A DNA stretch of 8,319 bases from an uncultured Methylococcaceae bacterium (GTDB taxonomy: Bacteria; Pseudomonadota; Gammaproteobacteria; Methylococcales; Methylomonadaceae), in NCBI GenBank assembly GCA_903939355.1, contig CAJAHC010000533.1:1-8319 (forward strand). The letters run 5' to 3'. This document shows positions 1-6,446 of the stretch, piece by piece (position 1 is the first letter of the stretch; every line of letters begins with the position of its first letter). The notes under the pieces were generated by a model. The model was given only the letters and a program-made list of their open reading frames with translations, ran no database searches and was not told where the DNA came from. Made by a program: the position numbers and the translations under genes.

Positions 1-228
1 AACTGTGGGGTGATTTCTACCAATAGCAAACACTCCAAAACCACTTAATAAATCTAAATATTCAGTTCCTTCCTGATCATAGAGATATTGTCCGAGTGCT
101 CGCTGGTAATGTCGATCATACCCTATGGTTTTTAACATTCTAACCATCTGAGTATTAAGATGCTGCTCGTGCAAATCGAATTTATCAGTGCTGTGTTGAG
201 AAAAAAGTTCGGCAATACTAAAAGTCAT
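1..228 (-). CDS. hpnO: HpnO-type class III aminotransferase, N-terminal part (partial, runs off the left edge)
   Basis: The reverse strand encodes 76 residues beginning MTFSIAELFSQHSTDKFDLH and then YLYDQEGTEYLDLLSGFGVF and AIGRNHP. This is the N-terminal segment of class III PLP-dependent aminotransferases (acetylornithine/ornithine type), where a 'D..G..YLDLLSGFGV...GRNHP' block precedes the cofactor domain. The catalytic lysine and most of the protein lie outside the window. HpnO transfers an amino group to the C35 end of the BHP side chain, giving aminobacteriohopanetriol-type lipids. The assignment rests on this block plus position downstream of squalene synthase, shc and hpnG on the same strand. 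I chose the ATG at 228; an in-frame GTG at 240 would add four residues. Neither has a clear Shine-Dalgarno sequence. The gap to hpnG is about 100 bases with no convincing terminator, so co-transcription is plausible. A generic acetylornithine-type aminotransferase is the main alternative. Confidence 0.82.
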   Translation of the reverse strand, partial: MTFSIAELFSQHSTDKFDLHEQHLNTQMVRMLKTIGYDRHYQRALGQYLYDQEGTEYLDLLSGFGVFAIGRNHPTV

Positions 229-328
229 ATGGTCATTCACATCTATTATTTAAAGGTATTTGGATAAGTTAATTTTCTTATGCTTAAATGCTGATATATC
301 AAGTCTAGTTCTTTTGGTGAAATAACTT

Positions 329-1069
329 TTATAGATCTATCTTTTGAGATGTTGCAATTGATAAATCGAAGTTGGTTAATTGTTCAAGGTGAATCGCAAT
401 AGATCTTAATGTTTTTTTTGCAGCATTAAAATTTAGCCCAAGCTTTATTAAGTCAGGTAACTCAGCGGGGTGTAGCAATAGAAATAGTAACAATTTTTTC
501 ATTACAATTTCCCCCTGTGTATTAAGAGAATAATTTATTGCTTGAGGTAAATTCATATTAACTGTGTCAGCAATGACTCTAATAACCAAAAAAGGTAGAC
601 TATGCTCCATCGCAATCTTGGCTATAGCAATGCTTTCCATATCCAAAGCAACTGCTCCTGTTAGAGCTGACAACTTCTTTTTGTCCTTGCTGGATGAAAC
701 TATACTCAAACTTTCTGCTAAACCACCTGTTTTAACAACGACATGTTTTGTTAAGCTTTTTTTTACGTGACCGTGCCAATCTACATTGACATTAAATTCG
801 ACATTTTCAACATCTATCAACTTATCAGCAAGAACCAAGTCGCCAGACTTTAGTGATCCATCAAGAGCCGCAGCGCAACCCCAACTAATCAATTGATTTG
901 CACCCTTAGCGATTAATAATTCTGATGCTACCTTGGCGTTTAATGAGCCTGCCCCTGAATAAGCGACTATTAGTTTATCTGTAATATAGCAATGATCTCC
1001 CTTAGATATTTTTTTTTGTGTCAGGGTTATTAGCTCTTCAGGCAAAGCTATAACTATCCCTGTGATCAC
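329..1069 (-). CDS. hpnG: HpnG, adenosylhopane nucleoside phosphorylase (adenine-releasing)
   Basis: This 246-residue protein belongs to the purine nucleoside phosphorylase / MTA-SAH nucleosidase superfamily. Visible features are an N-terminal nucleotide-fold strand (MITGIVIALPEEL), a glycine-rich stretch near 38-42 (SGAGS), SWGCAAALDGSLKSGD near 62-77, the nucleoside-binding DMES at 143-146, and RVIADT at 164-169, whose Asp168 matches the catalytic Asp of the family. HpnG is known to cleave adenine from adenosylhopane, the HpnH product, leaving a (phospho)ribosylhopane for further BHP tailoring. The neighbours shc and hpnO favour HpnG over a general MTA/SAH nucleosidase. The start is GTG at 1069-1067; it overlaps the shc TGA stop in the four bases GTGA and lacks a clear Shine-Dalgarno sequence, so translation is probably coupled to shc. 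The C-terminal part after about residue 190 (hydrophobic KKLLLFLLLH, then helices) resembles the hopanoid-associated subgroup more than housekeeping Mtn, from memory of the family. Confidence 0.9.
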   Translation of the reverse strand: MITGIVIALPEELITLTQKKISKGDHCYITDKLIVAYSGAGSLNAKVASELLIAKGANQLISWGCAAALDGSLKSGDLVLADKLIDVENVEFNVNVDWHGHVKKSLTKHVVVKTGGLAESLSIVSSSKDKKKLSALTGAVALDMESIAIAKIAMEHSLPFLVIRVIADTVNMNLPQAINYSLNTQGEIVMKKLLLFLLLHPAELPDLIKLGLNFNAAKKTLRSIAIHLEQLTNFDLSIATSQKIDL

Positions 1070-3039
1070 TTTATACTCAGTTCGTTACGGAAACGAGCTA
1101 ATGCCCACAGTGGGAAAAATTTATCATAGCCATGATATTTCAGATAAAAGACTTTTGGAAATCCCGGCGCAGTAAAACATTTATCATTCCACACACCATC
1201 AGCCTGTTGATTATGCAAGATAAAATTAATACCCGCCTTCACTTCAGGGCTAGCAACTTCTCCCGCTGCCATAAGACCCAAAACAGCCCACGCTGTTTGA
1301 AATGCTGTGCTGAAATGATACTCTCCACTCAGACTTTTGTCATGATAACTGGCATTGTCTTCACCCCAACCACCATCTTCACGCTGTTTACTTTTTAGCC
1401 ATTTGACAGCGTTTACATACATTGGATCCGTCTTAGATAGACTAGTTTGTTCCAAGCCGAGCAAAGCAGACCAAGTACCATAAATATAATTGGTACCCCA
1501 TCGACCGAACCATGAGCCATCAACTTCCTGTTCATTACGAATATAGTCAATAGTTCGTTCCAAAGCCGGTAAATATTCATCATGGTCTTGTGCAACTTTA
1601 GCCATTAACATGGCACAACGTGCACTTACATCTGAAGTTGGAGGATCTAGTAAAGCACCATGATCTGCAAATGGAATTTCATCAAGGTAATAATGTGTGT
1701 TATCAACATCAAAAGCTCCATAACCCCCATTCTTGGACTGCATACCCACTATCCATCGGGTTGCACGGTGAATTGACTCCTCTAAATTGGGTAATTTCGA
1801 TTCTGCCATAGCAAAACCAACAACAGCAGTATCATCCACATCTGGATAATAAGGGTTTTCGAACTGAAATGCCCAGCCTCCACCCTCTAAATTGGGCTTA
1901 GAAATACGCCAATCCCCAGGCTCATCTGATAGTTGTTTACTTTTAAGCCACTCATAAGCTCTCGTCAAACTTTGATTCGTTACTGGATTGATAGCATCCA
2001 AGCCTTTATCAACTTCTTGTAAAGCTAAAGCTGCAAGTGCAGTATCCCATACTGGTGACAAGCAAGGCTGACAATAGGCATCATGTTCATTAATTACTAA
2101 CAGTTTATCTATGGCTTTACGTGCAGTAACAATAAGCTCGTGATCTTTAGGCATACCTAGTAGTAATAAGGCTTGATAAGCTGCCATCATAGCTGGGCAA
2201 ATGCCACCAAGGCCATCTTCACCGTTTAATCGCTCAATAATCCAATCTTTTGCTTTTACAATCGCAAGATCACGTGACTTCTTTGGTATCAATGGACGCG
2301 TAGCTCGCCCTAAAAAATCCAGACCTAAAAAGACTTTATTTAAAATTGTTCTTTCAGGGAAATAATGTTGTTCTTCGTCGGGGTGAGTGACAAAAAGTTC
2401 TAGGATATTAATTTTTTTCGGATTTTTAGCCTTTGCCTTAAGTGTACATAGAATGAACAAAGGGACCATAACTGTTCTTGACCAATAGGCAACCTTATCT
2501 AAATGAAAAGGGAACCAGCTGGGAAATAACATGATTTCCACTGGAATATAAGGAACTCCCCGCCAAGGTAATTGCTCAAAGGTTGCCAACATGATGCGTG
2601 TAAAAACATTGGCTTTTGCAGCACCGCCTTTACTGAGAATATAGTTTCTTAAACGAACCATATGCTCTGCCTCTATCGAATCGCCGGCAAGTTTCAATGC
2701 ATAATAAACTTTAGTGCTACAACTGATATCAGCAAATCCGCCAGTAAATAGTGGATAACTGCCGTCTTGAGATTGACGAGACCTTAAATAATTGGCTATT
2801 TTGGATTGTAATGCTTCGTCAATTTCACCCAAATAATTCATCATCAAAATATATTCTGATGGAATTGTACAGTCCGCTTCCAGCTCAAAAACCCAGTAAC
2901 CATTATCGTTTTGTAAACTTAATAATTGATCTTGAGCTTTTTCAATCGCTCTAACTAAATCATATTCTTTTGTATAAAAAACTGATGATGAGCTAGAAAG
3001 ATCACTAGTATTGGTTTCTTTAATTGCATCGGTAAACAT
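1066..3039 (-). CDS. shc: Squalene-hopene cyclase (HpnF)
   Basis: This 657-residue protein has the usual full length for a bacterial squalene-hopene cyclase, a membrane-associated class II terpene cyclase that folds squalene into the pentacyclic hopene/diploptene in one protonation-driven cascade. The catalytic acid motif DVDDTA is intact at 400-405, with Asp402 the expected proton donor. QW-type repeats are visible, including QSQDGSYPLF near 89-98, LNGEDGLGG near 271-279, MQSKNGGYGAF near 433-443, NEQEVDGSW near 502-510, KQREDGGWG near 551-559 and NQQADGVW near 610-617. The conserved IPFADHGALLDPPTSDVSARC region (455-475) is also present. The start ATG at 3039 is preceded by AAGGA with 8-base spacing, and that site overlaps the stop codon of squalene synthase. 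The gene lies 11 bases after squalene synthase and overlaps hpnG by 4 bases. No truncation or frameshift is seen. Confidence 0.98.
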   Translation of the reverse strand: MFTDAIKETNTSDLSSSSSVFYTKEYDLVRAIEKAQDQLLSLQNDNGYWVFELEADCTIPSEYILMMNYLGEIDEALQSKIANYLRSRQSQDGSYPLFTGGFADISCSTKVYYALKLAGDSIEAEHMVRLRNYILSKGGAAKANVFTRIMLATFEQLPWRGVPYIPVEIMLFPSWFPFHLDKVAYWSRTVMVPLFILCTLKAKAKNPKKINILELFVTHPDEEQHYFPERTILNKVFLGLDFLGRATRPLIPKKSRDLAIVKAKDWIIERLNGEDGLGGICPAMMAAYQALLLLGMPKDHELIVTARKAIDKLLVINEHDAYCQPCLSPVWDTALAALALQEVDKGLDAINPVTNQSLTRAYEWLKSKQLSDEPGDWRISKPNLEGGGWAFQFENPYYPDVDDTAVVGFAMAESKLPNLEESIHRATRWIVGMQSKNGGYGAFDVDNTHYYLDEIPFADHGALLDPPTSDVSARCAMLMAKVAQDHDEYLPALERTIDYIRNEQEVDGSWFGRWGTNYIYGTWSALLGLEQTSLSKTDPMYVNAVKWLKSKQREDGGWGEDNASYHDKSLSGEYHFSTAFQTAWAVLGLMAAGEVASPEVKAGINFILHNQQADGVWNDKCFTAPGFPKVFYLKYHGYDKFFPLWALARFRNELSIK

Positions 3040-3052
3040 AGACTACGTCCTT
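3040..3052 (-). promoter_or_regulatory. Ribosome binding site of shc overlapping the sqs stop
   Basis: On the minus strand AAGGA (bases 3052-3048) sits 8 bases before the shc ATG and shares bases with the TAA stop of squalene synthase (3053-3051). It fixes the shc start and suggests translational coupling of synthase and cyclase. Confidence 0.65.
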
Positions 3053-4151
3053 AAAGGTCTGAGTTGGCTTTTGAGGATTGTATTAAATATTTCCAGTCAG
3101 GCGTTTTTAAATCACGACTGGTTAAATTAAAAAGTAAAGACAGCATATAATTGCTCCGTCCAATTAACTTAGTCGCAAGAATTGTTGATTTAACGCTATT
3201 GCGAGTAATTTTTACTTGGTCGGAATGCTTGAAATCGAGATTTTGTTGGATTTTTCGCAAAGTTAAAATTGCCATACCCAATGCCCACAAACAGAAGTTG
3301 CGGATTCCCGTTTCGTGCGCCGGTATTAGTAAAGTATATGTCAATGCGTTTTCCAAATGGCCATGAGCAATACTAATTAAATGCTCCAAACCTAATCGAA
3401 ACCCTTCATCGTGTGTCTCGAAACTTAATTTTTTAAGCTCAAAGCCCGTTTCTTTAAAAATATCTTGTGGCAACCAACAAACTCCACGGCCAGCATCATC
3501 CCAGATATCTTTCAATATATTAGTCATTTGCAACCCCTGTCCAAAGGACACTGATAACAGTAGCAATTCCTCCCTATGCTTAGCTATTTCTGGCGAATAA
3601 TGACAAAAAAGCTTAGCCAGCATTTCACCAACACAACCTGCAACATAATAACAATATCTATCTAAATCAGCCAATGTAGGCAATCCATCATGCAAATTCT
3701 GGGCTTGAAATATTGGCATACCTTCAGCCATGGTTTCAACACAGGTAGCCAATGCATGTATTTGATCAGCATCAAGCATATGTGTAATCTGTATGACGCG
3801 AGGTAGAACATGAATCAATGTATGCTCGGCAGATATCGTTTGCTCAGAAAGTAATGGAGCAAGTTCTACTGCAAAAGCCTCAGCATTAGCACCAGTCTTA
3901 ACCACATCAATAAACTCGGAACAAAAATATTTTTTTTGTGCGGCAGTTAATGAAACTTCATCTTCAATCGTATCAACTATACGGCACAATAAATAAGCGT
4001 TTGCAACTGGGTCATAAAGACTTTTGGGTAACTGGGGAATTGTTAGAGCAAATGTTCTTGATACTCCTTCCAGTAAGAGTGCCTGAAAATCATTATCAGA
4101 AAGTTGACTCAATGATTTCGGGTTATCCAGTGATATCAGTGGTTCACTCAT
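3051..4151 (-). CDS. sqs: Squalene synthase (farnesyl-diphosphate farnesyltransferase), single-enzyme Sqs type
   Basis: This 366-residue trans-isoprenyl diphosphate synthase-fold protein condenses two farnesyl diphosphates head-to-head, supplying squalene to the adjacent shc. Visible motifs are SRTFALTIP (31-39), the first aspartate-rich motif DTIEDE (60-65), YCYYVAGCVGEM (166-177) and the second Asp-rich motif NILKDIWDD (211-219), followed by GRGVCWLP (221-228). DTIED and YCYYVAG resemble the eukaryotic-type squalene synthase signatures (DTxED, YCHYVAG). The protein is also longer than HpnC or HpnD (about 280 residues in general). This favours the NADPH-dependent Sqs type that makes squalene alone, and no hpnC, hpnD or hpnE is visible nearby. 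It could instead be annotated as HpnD-like or phytoene synthase family. No transmembrane anchor like that of the eukaryotic enzyme is evident. The start ATG at 4151 has no clear Shine-Dalgarno sequence; it is the first gene of the minus-strand unit. Confidence 0.9.
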   Translation of the reverse strand: MSEPLISLDNPKSLSQLSDNDFQALLLEGVSRTFALTIPQLPKSLYDPVANAYLLCRIVDTIEDEVSLTAAQKKYFCSEFIDVVKTGANAEAFAVELAPLLSEQTISAEHTLIHVLPRVIQITHMLDADQIHALATCVETMAEGMPIFQAQNLHDGLPTLADLDRYCYYVAGCVGEMLAKLFCHYSPEIAKHREELLLLSVSFGQGLQMTNILKDIWDDAGRGVCWLPQDIFKETGFELKKLSFETHDEGFRLGLEHLISIAHGHLENALTYTLLIPAHETGIRNFCLWALGMAILTLRKIQQNLDFKHSDQVKITRNSVKSTILATKLIGRSNYMLSLLFNLTSRDLKTPDWKYLIQSSKANSDL

Positions 4152-4202
4152 AAATAATATATTTGATGTTAGCCAAAATGGGTTAGTACTCTAATATTGG
4201 CA

Positions 4203-4231
4203 ATAATAGCTTGTTTGTTGGTATTTTGCAA
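4203..4231 (-). promoter_or_regulatory. Putative sigma70-type promoter for the sqs-shc-hpnG-hpnO unit
   Basis: Read on the minus strand there is TTGCAA (4231-4226) as a -35 element, a 17-base spacer, and TATTAT (4208-4203) as a -10 element (4 of 6 and 5 of 6 matches to consensus). Transcription would begin near 4196 and leave a leader of about 45 bases before the sqs ATG at 4151. The region is AT-rich, so chance matches are possible, but spacing and location are right. Confidence 0.45.
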
Positions 4232-4389
4232 AGCAATGTTGTTTTATTGTTAATAAGTTCATTTTTGCCAGCTTTGAAAGTAACCCACTAATAACAATAA
4301 CAATTTTTTTTAAGTGATTATGTTGCATTTACACCAATTACCCTAAGAATAAATACTTGTAAATATTATTAAATCAAATTTTCTTAATA

Positions 4390-4406
4390 AACTGGAGTCA
4401 CCAGTT
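4390..4406. repeat. Small inverted repeat (possible operator)
   Basis: AACTGG (4390-4395) and CCAGTT (4401-4406) form a perfect 6-bp dyad around the 5-base centre AGTCA. It lies in the middle of the divergent region and could bind a dimeric regulator. No T-run follows, so it does not look like a terminator. It is short enough to be chance. Confidence 0.3.
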
Positions 4407-4481
4407 AAAACATAGTATTCTAAGCAACAGAATATAACCGCTTGTATTATATGAACGACGTGCTTTATTAATTTCATTGTG

Positions 4482-4512
4482 TGGATTAAAAAGCCAAGAA
4501 ATTGGCTATCCA
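4482..4512 (+). other. Predicted bulged stem-loop with GAAA loop upstream of hpnH
   Basis: AGCCAA (4492-4497) pairs with TTGGCT (4502-4507), closed by the GNRA-type loop GAAA. Below it TGGAT (4482-4486) pairs with ATCCA (4508-4512), leaving the five bases TAAAA (4487-4491) as a one-sided bulge. That gives 11 base pairs in a compact hairpin about 115 bases before the hpnH start. If transcription starts upstream, this would be a structured 5' leader element. I do not recognise it as a known riboswitch. Confidence 0.35.
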
Positions 4513-4574
4513 ACAAAATAATAAGTTTTGTTGCTTTATTACTACAGCCCTATTGCAACGTACTATAGTTTCGG

Positions 4575-4596
4575 AGTGATCAATCTAATGATCACT
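4575..4596. promoter_or_regulatory. Inverted repeat just upstream of hpnH (possible operator or leader hairpin)
   Basis: AGTGATC (4575-4581) and GATCACT (4590-4596) form a perfect 7-bp inverted repeat with an 8-base spacer. Each arm holds the self-complementary hexamer TGATCA. It ends 16 bases before the hpnH Shine-Dalgarno sequence and lies just after TACTATAGT, a possible -10 region. It could be an operator at a start site or a hairpin in the leader; the sequence alone does not decide. Confidence 0.4.
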
Positions 4597-4612
4597 AATA
4601 AATAATCAATTC

Positions 4613-4619
4613 AGGGGAG
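4613..4619 (+). promoter_or_regulatory. Strong ribosome binding site of hpnH
   Basis: AGGGGAG lies 6 bases before the hpnH ATG at 4626. It is the clearest Shine-Dalgarno sequence in the window and fixes the start. Most other genes here (sqs, hpnG, mlaA, apt) lack one this good, so hpnH may be translated comparatively efficiently. Confidence 0.7.
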
Positions 4620-4625
4620 TTAATA

Positions 4626-5735
4626 ATGGGTGTTCCATTACGTCAGCAAATAACAGTTGGTAGTTATTTAATTAAACAAAAACTTAAGGGCGTGAAAAAA
4701 TATCCTTTAGTGCTTATGCTCGAGCCTTTATTTCGCTGCAATCTTGCCTGTGCAGGTTGTGGTAAAATTGATTACCCTGATGATATTCTTGACAAACGAT
4801 TATCATTTGAAGAATGTATGCAGGCAGTTGATGAATGTAATGCTCCCATGGTTTCTATACCAGGCGGCGAACCACTTATTCACAAAGAGATGCCTCAAAT
4901 TATTGCCGGCATTGTAGCTCGCAAAAAATATGTGTACTTATGCACTAACGCATTGTTATTGAAAAAAAGAATTGACGACTACACTCCCTCCCCTTATTTG
5001 ACTTTCTCAATACATTTAGATGGCATGCAAGAAAGACACGACGCCTCAGTTTGTCAAGAAGGTGTTTTTGATAGAGCAGTTGAAGCGATAAAGCTAGCTA
5101 TTGGCAAGGGTTTTAGAGTTAACATTAATTGCACTCTTTTTCAGGGTGAAAATGCTGTCGAGGTCGCCGAATTTCTTGATTATGCTATGACATTAGGCGT
5201 AGAAGGCGTAACTATTGCGCCAGGATTTAGTTATGAACACGCCCCACAACAGGATGTATTCATTAAAGGAAAAGATGTCAAAAATTTATTCAGAGGCATT
5301 TTTCAGATAGGTAAAAATCGCAACTGGCGACTGAACCATTCATCCCTTTATCTTGATTTTTTAGCGGGCAATCAAAATTATGAATGTACGCCATGGGGCA
5401 ATCCTACTCGTAATGTTTTTGGCTGGCAAAAACCCTGCTATTTACTCGCCGATGAAGGTAATGCATCAAGTTTTCAAGAACTTCTTGATACAACGCCATG
5501 GGAAAAATACGGCAACGTAAACAATCCTAAATGCGCAAGCTGCATGGCCCATTGCGGCTATGAGGCGACGGCTGTTGAGGATATGCTGAAGAATCCAATA
5601 AAAGCCTTGCTTGTATCTCTCAGAGGCCCAAAAACTGAAGGTGACATGGTTCCTGAACCAACTCCTGAAAATGGCGGCGAAAACACAATACCCTCACTGT
5701 CAGGTATTCCAATTAGAGTTGAAATGACCAAGTAG
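4626..5735 (+). CDS. hpnH: HpnH, radical SAM adenosylhopane synthase (adenosyl-hopene transferase)
   Basis: This 369-residue radical SAM enzyme carries the CxxxCxxC [4Fe-4S] motif at Cys38, Cys42 and Cys45 (CNLACAGC), followed by the SAM-binding GGEPL at 80-84. Further motifs are LCTNALLL (105-112), FSIHLDG (127-133) and a C-terminal domain with extra cysteines at 254, 271, 303, 306 and 310 (CASCMAHCGYE), the extension expected of HpnH. HpnH is known to add the 5'-deoxyadenosyl radical from SAM to diploptene, forming adenosylhopane and the first C35 hopanoid carbon bond. Length and whole-protein motif order match the family closely. The start ATG has an AGGGGAG ribosome binding site. It is the first gene of the plus-strand unit, divergent from sqs-shc-hpnG, and encodes the step between Shc and HpnG. 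No missing key residue is seen. Confidence 0.97.
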   Translation: MGVPLRQQITVGSYLIKQKLKGVKKYPLVLMLEPLFRCNLACAGCGKIDYPDDILDKRLSFEECMQAVDECNAPMVSIPGGEPLIHKEMPQIIAGIVARKKYVYLCTNALLLKKRIDDYTPSPYLTFSIHLDGMQERHDASVCQEGVFDRAVEAIKLAIGKGFRVNINCTLFQGENAVEVAEFLDYAMTLGVEGVTIAPGFSYEHAPQQDVFIKGKDVKNLFRGIFQIGKNRNWRLNHSSLYLDFLAGNQNYECTPWGNPTRNVFGWQKPCYLLADEGNASSFQELLDTTPWEKYGNVNNPKCASCMAHCGYEATAVEDMLKNPIKALLVSLRGPKTEGDMVPEPTPENGGENTIPSLSGIPIRVEMTK

Positions 5736-5755
5736 ACTCCGACGAGTCAACTACT
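5731..5755 (+). other. Hairpin at the end of hpnH
   Basis: GACTC (5735-5739) and GAGTC (5744-5748) form a 5-bp stem with the loop CGAC. AGTA (5731-5734) and TACT (5752-5755) can extend it across a 3-base bulge. The structure includes the hpnH stop codon. No T-run follows, so it is a poor intrinsic terminator; it could mark RNA processing or differential stability between hpnH and the lipid-transport genes. Confidence 0.3.
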
Positions 5756-5811
5756 ACAAATTTATCCGTTAAAATAACAAATATACTTCAGGTTATATTG
5801 AGGCTTTGACT

Positions 5812-6429
5812 ATGATTCTAAAAAAAATTCAGCTAGCTCTGTTCTATATGTTTTGTCTGGTTATTACCAATACGACTCTTGCCCAAGATAAATCTGCAGC
5901 CACAGCCAAACAGGTAGTCGAAAAGTTTCAGTCAGAACTAATAACTGTAATGAAGAACGGAAAACAATTGGGATATTCGGGTAGATACAACAACCTAACT
6001 AAACCTATCTCAGATAGCCACGACCTAACAAAAATTGCCCGCATTATTGTCGGCAAAGAATGGGAAAAGCTATCTGAAGCACAGCAACAAAAACTGGTAG
6101 ATGCAATTATCCGTTTAAGCATCTCATCTTATGCCCACAACTTTAAGGATTATTCTGGCGAGTCATTTGTATTCGATTCAGAAGAAGAAACCACACGAGG
6201 GGGGTTTGTTGTTCATAGTCATTTAATCATTCCAGATGACAAGCCCGTTAAATTTGACTACATGCTTAAAGAAAAAGACAATAGTTGGAGGATTATTAAC
6301 ATCATTGCGAACGGAGTAAGCGATCTAGCACTTAAGAGATCAGAATATACCACCATATTACAGCGGGAAGGGTTTGACTCTTTAATTACTAAAATAAATG
6401 ACAGAATTGATTCATACTCAAAACTATAA
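5812..6429 (+). CDS. HpnM / MlaC-type periplasmic lipid-binding protein (Ttg2D family)
   Basis: This protein of about 205 residues has a clear signal peptide: KK, a hydrophobic core to about residue 18, then TNTTLA|QDKS with likely cleavage after Ala24. The body has the layout of MlaC/Ttg2D ('toluene tolerance') proteins: an N-terminal helical stretch, KIARIIVGKEWEKLSEAQQQ, YAHNFKDYSGESF and a C-terminal 'W.I.N.I.NGVSDLALKRSEY..IL...GFDSLI' block. MlaC shuttles phospholipid across the periplasm; the hopanoid-associated relative is called HpnM. Position directly after hpnH supports a hopanoid link, but family membership alone does not prove the cargo. The reading frame also offers TTG at 5806, but TTGAGG (5798-5803) sits 8 bases before ATG 5812 and only 2 before the TTG, so I chose the ATG. 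mlaA follows after 17 bases. The partner MlaFEDB importer genes are not in the window. Confidence 0.88.
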   Translation: MILKKIQLALFYMFCLVITNTTLAQDKSAATAKQVVEKFQSELITVMKNGKQLGYSGRYNNLTKPISDSHDLTKIARIIVGKEWEKLSEAQQQKLVDAIIRLSISSYAHNFKDYSGESFVFDSEEETTRGGFVVHSHLIIPDDKPVKFDYMLKEKDNSWRIINIIANGVSDLALKRSEYTTILQREGFDSLITKINDRIDSYSKL

Positions 6430-6446
6430 ACACAGAATTTACATAA

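Larger units (their letters stand above)
4152..4625. other. Divergent intergenic control region between sqs and hpnH
   Basis: This 474-base AT-rich stretch separates the two divergent hopanoid units and carries no convincing gene. It contains a plausible minus-strand promoter near 4203-4231, a long-range 9-bp inverted repeat (TTATTGTTA at 4244-4252 with TAACAATAA at 4292-4300), a T8 run at 4304-4311 without a preceding hairpin, and a small dyad at 4390-4406. Further right are a 6-bp dyad (ATATAA 4432-4437, TTATAT 4447-4452), a bulged stem-loop at 4482-4512, a 7-bp dyad at 4575-4596, and the hpnH ribosome binding site. For hpnH no -35/-10 pair with normal spacing stood out. TATAAC at 4433-4438 and TACTAT at 4561-4566 are possible -10 boxes, each without a good -35. 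Confidence 0.7.

Noticed and set aside
564..770. Plus-strand open frame of 68 codons
   Set aside because: It lies antisense inside hpnG, whose family motifs are intact; no ribosome binding site or recognisable protein.
1132..1398. Open frames antisense or in other frames within shc (also 1413-1595, 1620-1811, 2751-2954)
   Set aside because: They overlap the full-length cyclase with all its motifs; sequences resemble no protein I know.
3151..3366. Plus-strand open frames within sqs (also 3938-4153)
   Set aside because: Shadows of the squalene synthase coding strand.
4244..4300. 9-bp inverted repeat TTATTGTTA / TAACAATAA as an operator
   Set aside because: Arms are almost pure A/T and 39 bases apart in AT-rich DNA; chance is a good explanation.
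4304..4311. T8 run as an intrinsic terminator
   Set aside because: No stable hairpin directly precedes it on the plus strand.
4152..4625. SAM riboswitch or small RNA gene ahead of hpnH
   Set aside because: I could not match any known SAM riboswitch core; only simple hairpins are visible.
5806..5811. TTG at 5806 as start of the MlaC-like gene
   Set aside because: Only 2 bases from the GAGG element; the ATG at 5812 has proper 8-base spacing.
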